Origin: Candidatus Saccharimonadota bacterium
GTDB lineage: Bacteria; Patescibacteriota; Saccharimonadia; Saccharimonadales; Saccharimonadaceae
DNA: 64,000 bases
Assembly (NCBI GenBank): GCA_017431955.1
Contig: JAFRKC010000005.1
Coordinates: 1 to 64,000 of the forward strand
Direction of reading: 5' to 3'
Shown here: one piece after another, positions 25,393 to 34,919 of the stretch
Numbering within the stretch: position 1 is the stretch's first letter
Layout of the letters: each line of letters starts with the position of its first letter
The notes under the pieces: generated by a model
Database searches by the model: none
Told to the model about the DNA's origin: nothing
Seen by the model: the letters and a program-made list of their open reading frames with translations, nothing else
Program-made: the position numbers and the translations under genes

Positions 25393-25728
25393 ATGGACGT
25401 TGACTATACCAAAGCTAATAATGAAAAGCTGGAAGAATTTGTGATGCAAATGATTTCCGACAAAGGGGCTGAACTAGATGATGATGCCAGAGAAGAAGAG
25501 AAAGACAGGCTTTTAGATGAGCTTAGCGCAAAACTTGACGAAGCAATGATCAACGCCTTACCAGATGACAAAGCTGAGAAGTTAGATCAACTTTTGAACG
25601 AAAAAGGTAATGATGCGGCTGAAAGTGAAATTCACGCCTTGATTTATGGTTCGACAAATGAAATCAACGCTGCTGTAGAAGCTACGATGAATGAGTTCCG
25701 CGACAACTACTTGAAGGGAGAAGCATAA
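25393..25728 (+). CDS. Acidic alpha-helical protein, first gene of the surface operon
   Basis: 111 aa, very acidic, predicted all helix. The segment LLDELSAKLDEAMINALPDDKAEKLDQLL resembles DUF5663-like proteins such as the one at 8641, suggesting a distant paralogue. No membrane segment. Overlaps the next gene by 1 base (TAATG), so it is translationally coupled to it. Function unknown; presumably works with the coiled-coil and surface proteins behind it. Confidence 0.6.
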   Translation: MDVDYTKANNEKLEEFVMQMISDKGAELDDDAREEEKDRLLDELSAKLDEAMINALPDDKAEKLDQLLNEKGNDAAESEIHALIYGSTNEINAAVEATMNEFRDNYLKGEA

Positions 25729-27911
25729 TGAGAGAAGGCGAGCCCTATCACAATGATGCGGGGGGCGTTAGTGAATACAATGATTTTGAAGCTGCGATGG
25801 CTAATGAGCCTGTATTTAATGATGCTGTCGAAAAACAACTAGAGGCTGAAGACGATTTTAGCCCAGAACGCCTAGAAGAAGTTTATCCAAAGGGTGAGAA
25901 CGAATCGGACGAAGATTATGAAAAAAGAATTGAAGGCATGAAGAAGGCTGCGGAAGAAGCTGGACCTTCTAAAATGGAAAAAGGAGCAAATAAAGATGCT
26001 CTAGAAAAAATTTACCGAGAGAGAAAAGAGCGTCTTGAAAAGAGGTTAGAAGAAAACAGCAAAGATGTTGCTGATATTATTGGCGATGGTTATCAAGATG
26101 ATGATAACTATAAAAATGCAGTAGAAAAACAACGAGCAAAGAATGAAGCTAGTCTTCGCGAGCTAAGAAATAAAATTGATGCGGCCGTAGAGGCTGGCGA
26201 AGAAGCAAACTTGATTAGCGAGTTAGAGAAGGAAGATGCTTTAGAAGATGCGTTTGAAAAGTCACAAACCGAAGAATATGGTTTGGATGGTAAGAAAGTT
26301 AGTGAAGTAAAAGCAGAAGCTAATGAACGTGCAAAAGAACAATATGCTCAGCTAAAAGCCGTAAAGGAAGACATTAAAAAATTAGAAGATGAACTCGCTG
26401 CCGCGAGAGAAGAAGGTGGCAAATTCCGCGAAGGTGTGGAAGAAGAAAGAGCTAGAGTAAAAGAGCGTCTTGATAAAACTCTTGAAGCTATTGATGCCCA
26501 AGCAAATGTGAACGATGAGCACAAAGATATATTGAAACAAAAGTCACAGGAAAGATACGAAGGCAAGTTAGAAGAAATTAGGGCTTCGCACGAAGATGAG
26601 GCGAAGGCGCTTCGTGATAAGCACGATAAAATTTTGAAAGAAATAGAAGAGAAGAAAAAAGAGCAGGAAAATATTGAAAAGGCGCTTGGAGAGACGAACG
26701 AAGATAGAAAGAAGGGTTTGGCTGAGATTAGGGATAGATTTGACGAGACGATTGGAACGGAAGAAGAACAAGAAAGATATAATAAATTCCTTGAAGAGCA
26801 CGAAGCCGAGAATCTTGAGAACTTGGAAAAAACCGGAAGGGTGGAAAACAAAAAGCAAGAGCCGGACGACGAAATAAATAAGGGCATCGTCGGTGAAGAT
26901 GGTGGGTCTACAGCCTTTACATATAGTGACGAGAGCGGTAATCCACCAGAAAAAGGCGATAAAGATACGGCGGAATTTTTCAAAGAACTTGAAAAATGGC
27001 GTAACGAGACGATGGCGGAAGCTAAACAAAGGTATGATGAAGCCATAAAGGGAATAGAAGAAAAATATAAAGTAGTAAAAGAGAGAGATATAGATCTTGC
27101 CGGTTTGTCAAATGAAGATCTTGATGCGATTGGGGCAGCAATTGATAAAAAAATCGGCACTAAAGAAATAGATCTTGCTGGTTTATCGATTGATGATCTT
27201 GATGACATCGAAGCGGCGATTAATAAGCGAATTGATAATGTAGCTGATACGGATTTGAGCGACGATGTTATTAGAGATAAATATAAAATGGCGAAGTATT
27301 ACGTAGAAGGCGTGAAGATTGAAGATAATGTTGCGGTTGAAAAATATATCGAACAAATGAAAAGCGCATTTAAAGGCGAAGATTTGAACGATGATGCTTG
27401 GGAACTTCTGGAAGAAAAGATGAGAGATAGATATGATCGCGTGAGAGAAAATCAAGAACGTATGCGTGGAACTGGCGAGAAGTCAACAGGGCCGGTGGTT
27501 AGCGCTGAAGCTGAGAACAAGAAGCCATTAAATATAGAAAAAGGAACGGAAGAATATGCCAAGACTCCGGAAGGAAAAATTGAAATCCTGAAGGGTGATA
27601 TTGATGGCGTGAGGAACGTGGCGGAATTTATTAGAAACTTGGAACGTGAAGATGTAGAAGGCGTGAAGGTTTATGAAATCATGGATAAGGTGGTGCGTCC
27701 GAAATTCTTCCCAGGTTTTGACGTTCATGGTAACACTAAGGCTAAATATGATAAGTTGATGGATAAATTGACGGCAAAATATGCAGAGTTTGGTCTAAAT
27801 GCAAAGGGCGAAGTAATTGACGATGGTGATGAAATCAAAAATAAAGTAAAACGTAAAAAAATTTCTAACGGGATATGGAAAAGACTTGGTCTTTTTAGGA
27901 GAGGAGAATAA
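25728..27911 (+). CDS. Large coiled-coil protein, 727 aa
   Basis: Highly charged, almost wholly helical protein with long heptad-like E/K/R-rich stretches from about residue 100 to 400. It contains an internal duplicated motif (DLAGLSNEDLDAIGAAI and DLAGLSIDDLDDIEAAI, about 30 residues apart near 460-500). There is no signal peptide and no membrane segment, so it is probably cytoplasmic and scaffold-like. The C-terminus is basic (KNKVKRKKISNGIWKRLG). It lies between an acidic partner gene and two envelope genes with overlaps of 1-2 bases; a role in building the surface structure is inferred only. Confidence 0.65.
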   Translation: MREGEPYHNDAGGVSEYNDFEAAMANEPVFNDAVEKQLEAEDDFSPERLEEVYPKGENESDEDYEKRIEGMKKAAEEAGPSKMEKGANKDALEKIYRERKERLEKRLEENSKDVADIIGDGYQDDDNYKNAVEKQRAKNEASLRELRNKIDAAVEAGEEANLISELEKEDALEDAFEKSQTEEYGLDGKKVSEVKAEANERAKEQYAQLKAVKEDIKKLEDELAAAREEGGKFREGVEEERARVKERLDKTLEAIDAQANVNDEHKDILKQKSQERYEGKLEEIRASHEDEAKALRDKHDKILKEIEEKKKEQENIEKALGETNEDRKKGLAEIRDRFDETIGTEEEQERYNKFLEEHEAENLENLEKTGRVENKKQEPDDEINKGIVGEDGGSTAFTYSDESGNPPEKGDKDTAEFFKELEKWRNETMAEAKQRYDEAIKGIEEKYKVVKERDIDLAGLSNEDLDAIGAAIDKKIGTKEIDLAGLSIDDLDDIEAAINKRIDNVADTDLSDDVIRDKYKMAKYYVEGVKIEDNVAVEKYIEQMKSAFKGEDLNDDAWELLEEKMRDRYDRVRENQERMRGTGEKSTGPVVSAEAENKKPLNIEKGTEEYAKTPEGKIEILKGDIDGVRNVAEFIRNLEREDVEGVKVYEIMDKVVRPKFFPGFDVHGNTKAKYDKLMDKLTAKYAEFGLNAKGEVIDDGDEIKNKVKRKKISNGIWKRLGLFRRGE

Positions 27912-27913
27912 AA

Positions 27914-29698
27914 ATGAGTGACCCTGAAAGAATAAATCCTAATAGCGGTGAAGCAAACGAGAGTCTAAACTATTTCGATGTTGATAGAAAACTCGGCAGG
28001 ACGGCAATGGTTGGTGAGGGAATCGTCACTCCAGAAGATGCTGGCGTTGAGATTGAAAAAGTCAGTGGCAAAGAAGAAATTTTGACGCTTATTAATAGTG
28101 GTAAATTAACCACTGAAGAGTTAATTGCTTTGAAGAAAAGAATAGTAGAAATAAAAGCAAAGGCAGCGCTTGAAGAGTCACGCGAAAAAGTGGAAGAAGA
28201 CGCTTCGGATGATGAGGAAGAAGTAATTGACGAGCGTGAAACTAGTAGCAATGCGAAAAAGAGTCTGTATGAAAGATTGTCGAACAATAAGAATTTCAGA
28301 AGAGTAACTGGACTATTCTTAATTGGCGCGTTGGCTGCTGGTGGTTTTGCGATTGGTCGCAAGCTCAAAAAAGATGCTAACCAAAGAGATATCACTGATC
28401 AAAAGGCTGCTAGCGAAACTGTTGAAGACAATGATACTGATGAGAATAAGGTTGATCTTGGCGACGGTAGGGTCGCGATTCTAGACGGCGGTTCTGAAAC
28501 TAAGAAAGCAGAAGACGAACGTAACGAGATGGCGAATGGTGTGAAGTACAATTACGATGATGGTGAGACAAGGGCGCATAGCTATGACCTTACTGGTGAT
28601 CGAAGCGAACTATGGGATAAGAAAGATAAAGACGCCGTAATTGAATCAAATAAAGAATTGATTAGGAATAATCCAGAAGCTTTGGCGGCATTCTTCTACG
28701 AGCTCGATGATAGCGTGAAGGGCGATTTGGCTGGAAAAACTAGAACCGAGCTTGATACCATGATGAATGGCAACAATGGTGCCGAGATACAAAAGCAAAT
28801 GCTGGATGTGTGTGAGGAGTTCCTTGATGGTGCAGAAGTTGAATTTAGAGCAGCAGAAGCTGGTCAAGAAGCGGAGAACACTTATGATATTTACGGCAAT
28901 ACTCCAGTAGAATCATTGATTGCTACGAACCATATCGTTTTCAAGGGCGGAGAAAAACTCTTTGTTCTTAAAAGCGGTAATTCTATGGTTATGGTTAATG
29001 CCGAATGTAGTAATATCATCAGGATAGTTTATAAAGATGACGGTTCGGTGGAAGTTACTGTTGAGAAAGTTACGCCAGAAAAGCCGGTGACTCCAGAGAC
29101 TCCAGAGAAACCGGTAACACCAGAGACATCAGAGACGCCAGAGACACCGGAGACACCGGAAACTCCTGAGACTCCAGAAGAGCCAGAAAAACCAGAAGAG
29201 CCAGAGGAGCCAGAAAAGCCGGAGGAACCAGAAGAACCTAACAACGGCCTTACTCCTAAGAGTGGGGATACGCATGCAGGTGATAATGTAAGTCCGTTAC
29301 CAGTGACTCCGGATAAGCCTGAAAGTGGGGCTACACCAGTATACGCAACTGAAGAAAATCATGTTGATGCTGAAACGAATCCTGGTGCCGAGGTTAAAAC
29401 TGAAGATATGAGCGAAAAGGGTATGGAAGGAATTGGTGAAGCAATCATGAATTCTGAAGAAGTACAAAATCAAGAGATTAAGCCAGAGTACAAACCAGAA
29501 GTATTGCATCAAGAAGAAAACGAAGTAACAGTAGTAGGTGATGGTGATACTAGAATGTTTGAAGAAACTGCTCCGTATGTTAACGAAGAGTCGGCGGCAG
29601 GGAATACACAAGGTAGTGCCGAAAATGGTACACGTACCGATGAGGAACTGGCGAATAGGTTTGCAGAATTATTAAATAATAATGGAGGTAACCAATAA
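27914..29698 (+). CDS. Single-pass membrane protein with proline-rich stalk, 594 aa
   Basis: The N-terminal 130 residues are cytoplasmic, ending in a basic stretch, followed by one membrane segment (about 131-148, LFLIGALAAGGFAIG). The outside part has a globular region, then a repeat stalk of TPE, ETP and EPE units (about 390-440), as used to cross Gram-positive walls, and an acidic C-terminal region. No LPxTG motif. It overlaps the next gene by 1 base, so it is likely to act with the LPDTG protein. Confidence 0.68.
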   Translation: MSDPERINPNSGEANESLNYFDVDRKLGRTAMVGEGIVTPEDAGVEIEKVSGKEEILTLINSGKLTTEELIALKKRIVEIKAKAALEESREKVEEDASDDEEEVIDERETSSNAKKSLYERLSNNKNFRRVTGLFLIGALAAGGFAIGRKLKKDANQRDITDQKAASETVEDNDTDENKVDLGDGRVAILDGGSETKKAEDERNEMANGVKYNYDDGETRAHSYDLTGDRSELWDKKDKDAVIESNKELIRNNPEALAAFFYELDDSVKGDLAGKTRTELDTMMNGNNGAEIQKQMLDVCEEFLDGAEVEFRAAEAGQEAENTYDIYGNTPVESLIATNHIVFKGGEKLFVLKSGNSMVMVNAECSNIIRIVYKDDGSVEVTVEKVTPEKPVTPETPEKPVTPETSETPETPETPETPETPEEPEKPEEPEEPEKPEEPEEPNNGLTPKSGDTHAGDNVSPLPVTPDKPESGATPVYATEENHVDAETNPGAEVKTEDMSEKGMEGIGEAIMNSEEVQNQEIKPEYKPEVLHQEENEVTVVGDGDTRMFEETAPYVNEESAAGNTQGSAENGTRTDEELANRFAELLNNNGGNQ

Positions 29699-30990
29699 TG
29701 AAAAAACCTGCAGTCAAAAAACTTTTAGTGGCTGTGCTTGGCCTTGTGGGCGCTTTTGGCGTGTTTTCGATGCCTGCACATGCAGAAGATTCTTGGGGAC
29801 CACGGGATCGTGAAACGTTTACTTGGGAAGTGCCAGCTTCTTATAGGACGTTTAACTCCATTACTAATAACCCATCGCTTGGTGATGAGAGAAATTTCGT
29901 GCGCGTGCGCGAATATGGCACAAATAACGACTATGTCGATGAAGTTAATATTGAAGTAGGGAAAACTTACGAAGTTTACGTATACTTCCATAATAACGCT
30001 GCAGACAACTTAAATGCTAGCGGTGCTGGTATTGCCGATAACGTGCGTCTTGCCATGGAAATGCCAACCGAAGTTAATGCTGGTGAAGCGGCGGTAGTGA
30101 AGGGCACGATTTCTTCTACTAATACAAATCCTGGTAGTGTTTATGATACGGCTTTTCTGACTGCTTCTGAGACGGTATATCTAAGATACGTTCAGGGTTC
30201 AGCAGAAATCCATAACGGTGGTTCGGCTAACGGAAAATTCTTGGATGATGCATCACTTTGGGGCACTGGTGCTAAATTAGCTTTCTGGGATGAAGAGTGG
30301 GGCATGATTCCTGGTTGTAACCAATATGCTGGTTATGTAACTTTTAGAGTTAAGGTTGATCAGCCAAGATTTTATATTTCAAAAGAGATTTCGGTTGACG
30401 GTGGTAAGACTTGGTCTGAAACTGCAACAGTAAAACCTGGTGATACAGTTAAATTCCGTATTAAATATCAGAATATTGGTACTACCAATCAAACTTCAGT
30501 AACAGTCTATGATGTATTAGCTGATGGCATGACTTTGGTTGCTGGTACGATTGAAGCTAAGATTCCAGCCAATGCCAACTATGTGAAGGTTGATGATTCG
30601 GCTTGGGAAAACGGACTTGGTATTGGTGATTACTTGCCAGAACAGGAAGGCTTTGTGGTCTATGATGTAAAAATTGAAGACAACAAAGGAATTTTTGCCT
30701 GTGGTAATACGGTAGTTTATAACAACGCCTACGTTACAACTGCTAATGGTACGATGTATGACAAAGTTAAATTAACGGTTGAACGTGGGTGTGATAATGG
30801 TGGTACTCCATCTGAGCTTCCAGATACTGGTCCAGCCGAGATAATCTTGGCAGTGATTGTGGCCCTAGCAATTGGTACTGGTGGTTACTATCTAATTAAA
30901 TCTAGTACTACTCTGCACAATATTAAAAAGGCTGAAACTGGTAAAGAAAAAGTAACTCACGAGACTAAGAAAAAGGCAGCTAAAAAATAA
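29698..30990 (+). CDS. Secreted LPDTG-anchored surface protein with DUF11-type domain
   Basis: 430 aa. A signal peptide (basic start, hydrophobic core, cleavage near AHAE at about 28-31) is followed by beta-rich domains; VKPGDTVKFRIKYQNIGT and VYDVLADGMTLV are typical of DUF11 repeats of surface adhesins. At 374-378 there is LPDTG, then a hydrophobic segment and a basic tail. The tail is longer than in classic sortase substrates, so membrane retention without cleavage is possible. No sortase is in the window. A surface or host-contact role is plausible for an epibiotic bacterium. Confidence 0.75.
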   Translation: MKKPAVKKLLVAVLGLVGAFGVFSMPAHAEDSWGPRDRETFTWEVPASYRTFNSITNNPSLGDERNFVRVREYGTNNDYVDEVNIEVGKTYEVYVYFHNNAADNLNASGAGIADNVRLAMEMPTEVNAGEAAVVKGTISSTNTNPGSVYDTAFLTASETVYLRYVQGSAEIHNGGSANGKFLDDASLWGTGAKLAFWDEEWGMIPGCNQYAGYVTFRVKVDQPRFYISKEISVDGGKTWSETATVKPGDTVKFRIKYQNIGTTNQTSVTVYDVLADGMTLVAGTIEAKIPANANYVKVDDSAWENGLGIGDYLPEQEGFVVYDVKIEDNKGIFACGNTVVYNNAYVTTANGTMYDKVKLTVERGCDNGGTPSELPDTGPAEIILAVIVALAIGTGGYYLIKSSTTLHNIKKAETGKEKVTHETKKKAAKK

Positions 30991-31071
30991 TACAACTCGT
31001 AATCTGACTAGAGAACACTTCACAAAACAGCGAAAGTGTGGTAAAATTAGTTGATTAATTAAAGGATTAAT

Positions 31072-31380
31072 ATGAAGAAAGCAGTTGTACTCATCGGCGG
31101 AAAACAATATCTTGTCGAAGAGAAAGAGACCCTACGGGTGGACCTCCTCCCGGCAGGCACAAAAGAGCTCGAAACTGATGCTTTACTCGTAATTGATGGT
31201 GACAAAACTACAGTTGGCACCCCTACGGTAAAAGGCGTAAAAGTTTCAGCCAAAGTAGTAGAAGAGAAAGTAGCAGGCGACAAAGTTCGCGTAATCCGCT
31301 ACCACTCTAAGAAACGCGTCCATACCGAGACTGGCCACCGCCAAAAATATTCGGTTATTGAGATAACCTCAATAAAATAG
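31072..31380 (+). CDS. rplU: 50S ribosomal protein L21
   Basis: 102 aa, bL21: start VVLIGGKQYLVEE, central VKGVKVSAKVV and C-terminal YHSKKRVHTETGHRQKYSVIEI. Binds 23S rRNA domain II. rpmA (L27), the usual partner, does not follow; a terminator at 31392 ends the transcript and parA begins. Confidence 0.93.
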   Translation: MKKAVVLIGGKQYLVEEKETLRVDLLPAGTKELETDALLVIDGDKTTVGTPTVKGVKVSAKVVEEKVAGDKVRVIRYHSKKRVHTETGHRQKYSVIEITSIK

Positions 31381-31391
31381 GATAAAATAAG

Positions 31392-31418
31392 CGTCCTGCT
31401 CTAGCGGGACGTTTTTTT
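31392..31418 (+). terminator. Intrinsic terminator of rplU
   Basis: CGTCCTGCT (31392-31400) pairs with AGCGGGACG (31403-31411), then T7. Confidence 0.9.
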
Positions 31419-31434
31419 GTGTTATAATACTTTT

Positions 31435-32211
31435 ATGATGGCTACGGTTATTTGCGTGACGAACCAAAAAGGAGGTGTTGGTAAAACAACTACTGCGGTG
31501 AACTTGGCTTTTTATCTGGCTAAAGATAAATACAAGGTTCTTCTTATAGATTGCGATCCGCAAGGGAATGCTACAAGTGGGCTCGGGGTTGAGAAAAGTC
31601 AGTTAGAGCTTACTATGACGGACGTTTTTATGGGTTTGACTGAGCTTAGTAAAGTGATAAAGGAGACGAAATATAAGAATTTTTATCTTGCGCCAACAAC
31701 TCCGCAACTCGCAAATGCAGAGGTAGAGCTGACAAAAATGAGCAAAAAGTTTGTTCAGCTTAAGAACGCAATTAACAGCGTAAAGAGTGATTTTGACTAT
31801 GTGATTATAGATTCTCCACCAAGTTTATCTCTGTTAACGGTGAATGGAATGATTGCTTCGGACTATCTTTTGTTGCCGGTACAGACGGAATTTTATGCGC
31901 TTGAAGGTGTAGCACAACTGCTTGAAAGTATGAAATTGGTGAGAAAGGCCACTAATCCCAATCTTAAATTGCTTGGTGTGGTGGCAACAATGTATGACAA
32001 ACGTACGTCTTTGTCTGCGCAGGTGTTAGTGGAGATTAAAAAATATTTTAAAGATAAAGTATTTGAGACGACGATTCCTAGGAATGTGCGCGTGGCGGAA
32101 GCTCCAAGCCATGGGATTCCGGTGGGTGCGTACGATAAGTTTAGCAAGGGCGCAAAGGCTTACAAGGAGCTTGCAAAAGAGGTGGTGGAAAGGACTGGAG
32201 GTGAAAAATGA
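31435..32211 (+). CDS. parA: Chromosome partitioning ATPase ParA (Soj)
   Basis: 258 aa. Deviant Walker A KGGVGKTTTAVNLA, LLIDCDPQGNATSGLG (Walker A'), and VIIDSPPSLS (Walker B). ParA binds DNA non-specifically and moves ParB-parS complexes. TATAAT at 31423-31428 is 6 bases before the ATG at 31435, so the mRNA is leaderless; a longer frame from 31417 would overlap the promoter. Coupled to parB by a 4-base overlap. Confidence 0.94.
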   Translation: MMATVICVTNQKGGVGKTTTAVNLAFYLAKDKYKVLLIDCDPQGNATSGLGVEKSQLELTMTDVFMGLTELSKVIKETKYKNFYLAPTTPQLANAEVELTKMSKKFVQLKNAINSVKSDFDYVIIDSPPSLSLLTVNGMIASDYLLLPVQTEFYALEGVAQLLESMKLVRKATNPNLKLLGVVATMYDKRTSLSAQVLVEIKKYFKDKVFETTIPRNVRVAEAPSHGIPVGAYDKFSKGAKAYKELAKEVVERTGGEK

Positions 32212-33059
32212 GCGAAAAACACGGGCTAGGGAGAGGCTTTGAAAGTTTGATCCCAACGGATTCGTTTGATGAAGAGTTTGATTTGACGGCTGGGGAAGAT
32301 GAAAAAGTTAGCCAGCTAACGAAGTTGAGTTTAGATGAGATTGCACGAGATGAAGAGCAGCCAAGGAAAGATTTTGGTGGGGAAGCTTTGCAGGCTTTGG
32401 CTGAATCCATTAAAGAACATGGTGTGTTACAGCCAATTGTGGTAACGAAAGAAGAGGACAAATATAAGATTGTAGCTGGTGAGCGTCGTTTTAGAGCGGC
32501 AAAGCTGGCTGGCTTAAAGGAAATTCCGGCAATTATTAGAACTTTGGACGCGCAAAACAGATTAGAGATTTCGATTATTGAAAATGCGCAAAGGGAAGAT
32601 TTGAACGCGATGGAACTTGCTACGGCTTATGCCAAGCTGAAGGCGCAGTTTAACTTGTCGGCAAAAGAGATTGCGGATAGGATAGGAAAGAGTGAATCTT
32701 CGGTTGTGAATACGCTGAGACTTTTGAATTTGCCAGAGTTTGCAAAGAAAACGATGGTGAAAGAAAAGCTTTCTGAAGGCGTAATGAGGCCGCTAGTGCG
32801 TGCTGATAAAGAGATGATCGAAGAAGTTTTGCCGAAAATCGTAGAAGAAGGTTGGACGGCGCGAAAAGTTGAGCGCTATATGTCCGAGCACAAGAAAAAG
32901 AGCTCGGTAAGAGTAATTAAAGAGAATACTTATATCAAAGAAGAAGATGCAATTAGTGCGAAACTAGGCGCAAAAGTAAGAGTACGTGGCAGAAGCGTGA
33001 CGATTGCTTGTAAAAATGATGATGATTTGAAACGAATTTTAGATTTTTTGAATAAATAA
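32208..33059 (+). CDS. parB: Chromosome partitioning protein ParB (Spo0J)
   Basis: 283 aa CTPase/DNA-binding protein. Box I with GERRFRAAKLAGL (the CTP/arginine-patch motif), box II ENAQREDLNAMELA, helix-turn-helix around KEIADRIGKSESSVVNTLRLL, and a C-terminal dimer domain. It starts in the parA stop region (ATGA). I saw no perfect parS 16-mer in the window. Confidence 0.94.
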   Translation: MSEKHGLGRGFESLIPTDSFDEEFDLTAGEDEKVSQLTKLSLDEIARDEEQPRKDFGGEALQALAESIKEHGVLQPIVVTKEEDKYKIVAGERRFRAAKLAGLKEIPAIIRTLDAQNRLEISIIENAQREDLNAMELATAYAKLKAQFNLSAKEIADRIGKSESSVVNTLRLLNLPEFAKKTMVKEKLSEGVMRPLVRADKEMIEEVLPKIVEEGWTARKVERYMSEHKKKSSVRVIKENTYIKEEDAISAKLGAKVRVRGRSVTIACKNDDDLKRILDFLNK

Positions 33060-33060
33060 G

Positions 33061-34488
33061 TTATTTTTCGTTTTTTTGGTTGAGCTGGTGGTGAAGTTTT
33101 TGACGGGCGTGGGAAGTGAAGATTTTGTCGAACCAGGATTCTCTTGGGACCTGGTTCTTGCTGGTTAAGATTTCGACGATGTCGCCTTGCTCGAGTTTGT
33201 GATTCAGGTTGCTGATTTTGCCGTTGATTTTAACGCCAACAGCACGGCCACCGATTTCGGAGTGAAGACGGTAGGCAAAATCTAGGGGAAGAGCACCGTT
33301 AGGAAGATCAATGATATCGCCTTTAGGGGTGTAGACGAAGATTTTGTCGGCGAAAAGATTGAGTTTGAGTTTTTTAAGATCGACTTTTTTACCTTCTTTA
33401 AGCTGGGCGGCGGCAGTTTGAAGTTCGGTGATCCAGAGAAGATTGGTTGGTAGGTGTTGGATTTTACCGGTACGGTAGTTTTCGGTGAGTTTTTGCTCGT
33501 TGTAGTAGAAGCTGGCGGCAAGACCGCGTTCGGCGTATTCGTGCATCTCGTGAGTACGGACTTGAAATTCAATGATTTTTTTGTCTGGCGTGATGACGGT
33601 AGTGTGAAGAGATTGATAACCATTTTGTTTTGGTAGGGCAATGTAATCTTTGATGCGGCCGCCAAGCGGAGTGTAAAGGGAATGAATAAGGCCAAGCACA
33701 AGATAACATTCAGTGATATCATTTACGATAATGCGAAGGGCGATAAGATCGTAGATTTCGTTGATGTTTTGATTGTATTTGGCGAGTTTTTTATGGAGAG
33801 AATAGACGGATTTGGCGCGGCCGGAAATTTCGAACTTAATCTTTTCTTTATTTAGGAGTTCGGTAACTTCTTTTTCGGCGCGTTTGATGGTTTTTTCGGC
33901 GGATTTATTGTGCTTTTCAATCAAAGACTGGAGGTATTGGTAGCGTTTTGGATCGGTATAGCTAAAGGAAACGTCGGCGAGCTCGACACGAAGTTGTCCC
34001 ATGTTAAGACGGTCGGCGAGAGGAGCAAAAACCTCCAAGGTCTCGCGAGCGATTTTTTTCTGTTTGTCGCTCGGTAGGGCAGAAAGAGTGCGGATGTTAT
34101 GGAGACGGTCGGCGAGTTTGATGATAAGAACGCGGATATCAGAACCAAGGGCGATGAGGAGACGGAGGAGATTGTCTGAAGTTTCTGGAAGATAAGTTTC
34201 AAGGTTGCGCATGCCGCTGCGGGCGGTACCGAGTTTGGTGACGCCATCTACGAGAAAAGCGACGGTTTCGCCGAATTCTTTTTTGATGTCATCAAGAGTG
34301 AGATCGGTATCCTCGACGGTGTCGTGCAAAATACCGGCGATGATGGTGTCTTCGTCCATTTTCCATTCTTCAAGAATTTTTTTGACAGCGAGAGGGTGAG
34401 TGATGTACGGATCGCCACTTTTGCGTTTTTGCCCTTCGTGGGCTTTGGTGGCCATCTCGACTGCTCGTTTAATTCTCGCCTCTGACAT
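33061..34488 (-). CDS. rel: RelA/SpoT-type (p)ppGpp synthetase/hydrolase without ACT domain
   Basis: 475 aa. HD hydrolase domain (HDTVEDTDLT near 55), synthetase domain (YDLIALRIIVND and the GYQSLHTTV substrate motif), and a TGS domain (KIFVYTPKGDIIDLPNGALPLDFAY). It stops soon after TGS, so the ACT and zinc-finger regulatory domains are missing. The ATG at 34488 lies 6 bases after a -10 (34500-34495) shared as a palindrome with rnhA, hence leaderless; a longer frame would reach into rnhA. Confidence 0.92.
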   Translation of the reverse strand: MSEARIKRAVEMATKAHEGQKRKSGDPYITHPLAVKKILEEWKMDEDTIIAGILHDTVEDTDLTLDDIKKEFGETVAFLVDGVTKLGTARSGMRNLETYLPETSDNLLRLLIALGSDIRVLIIKLADRLHNIRTLSALPSDKQKKIARETLEVFAPLADRLNMGQLRVELADVSFSYTDPKRYQYLQSLIEKHNKSAEKTIKRAEKEVTELLNKEKIKFEISGRAKSVYSLHKKLAKYNQNINEIYDLIALRIIVNDITECYLVLGLIHSLYTPLGGRIKDYIALPKQNGYQSLHTTVITPDKKIIEFQVRTHEMHEYAERGLAASFYYNEQKLTENYRTGKIQHLPTNLLWITELQTAAAQLKEGKKVDLKKLKLNLFADKIFVYTPKGDIIDLPNGALPLDFAYRLHSEIGGRAVGVKINGKISNLNHKLEQGDIVEILTSKNQVPRESWFDKIFTSHARQKLHHQLNQKNEK

Positions 34489-34490
34489 GT

Positions 34491-34500
34491 TATAATTATA
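34491..34500. promoter_or_regulatory. Shared palindromic -10 for rel and rnhA
   Basis: TATAATTATA reads the same on both strands. TATAAT on plus (34491-34496) is 6 bases from the rnhA ATG (34503), and TATAAT on minus (34500-34495) is 6 bases from the rel ATG (34488). The start codons are 14 bases apart. Confidence 0.85.
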
Positions 34501-34502
34501 GC

Positions 34503-34919
34503 ATGAAAATTTTATGGACTGACGGAAGTGCTTCGCCAAACCCTGGGCCTGGTGGTTTTGCCGTGATTGAAGACGGCAAGCCGGTAGTTTTAGGTAAAGA
34601 AAAAGAATCCTCGAATATCAGAATGGAAGGACTAGCCATGATTGCGGCGATTGAATATGCAGGCGATGAAGGCTGTGAGATCCATAGTGATTCAGAATTT
34701 TGGATAAATGTTTTAACAAAGTGGGCAAAAGGTTGGAAAGAAAAGGGTTGGAAAAAGTCCAAAGGAGAAATTGCCAATTTAGACATTGTACAAAGATTAT
34801 ATGAATTATATTGTGATAATGATGTGAGGTTAGTTTGGACTAGAGGTCATGTGGGGGTAAAAATGAATGAATTAGCCGACGAATGGGCAAATCGAGCAAG
34901 AAAAGGAGAAACTTTATGA
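34503..34919 (+). CDS. rnhA: Ribonuclease HI
   Basis: 138 aa. Degrades RNA in RNA-DNA hybrids. Catalytic acidic residues are in WTDGSASPNPGPGG (Asp near 6), RMEGLAMIAAIEYA (Glu), SDSEFWIN (Asp) and VGVKMNELADEWA (final Asp), with the RGHVG substrate loop. Leaderless, divergent from rel. The next gene overlaps by 4 bases. Confidence 0.95.
   Translation: MKILWTDGSASPNPGPGGFAVIEDGKPVVLGKEKESSNIRMEGLAMIAAIEYAGDEGCEIHSDSEFWINVLTKWAKGWKEKGWKKSKGEIANLDIVQRLYELYCDNDVRLVWTRGHVGVKMNELADEWANRARKGETL

Noticed and set aside
26348..27208. 286-codon minus-strand frame, serine-rich
   Set aside because: Antisense shadow of the glutamate- and lysine-rich coiled-coil gene; such codons read as Ser/Phe-rich frames on the other strand.
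29029..29244. Minus-strand glycine/serine repeat frame
   Set aside because: Shadow of the TPE/EPE proline-rich stalk of the plus-strand membrane protein.
31417..33059. parS sites near parAB
   Set aside because: I found no sequence close to TGTTTCACGTGAAACA by eye; degenerate sites would need a computed search.
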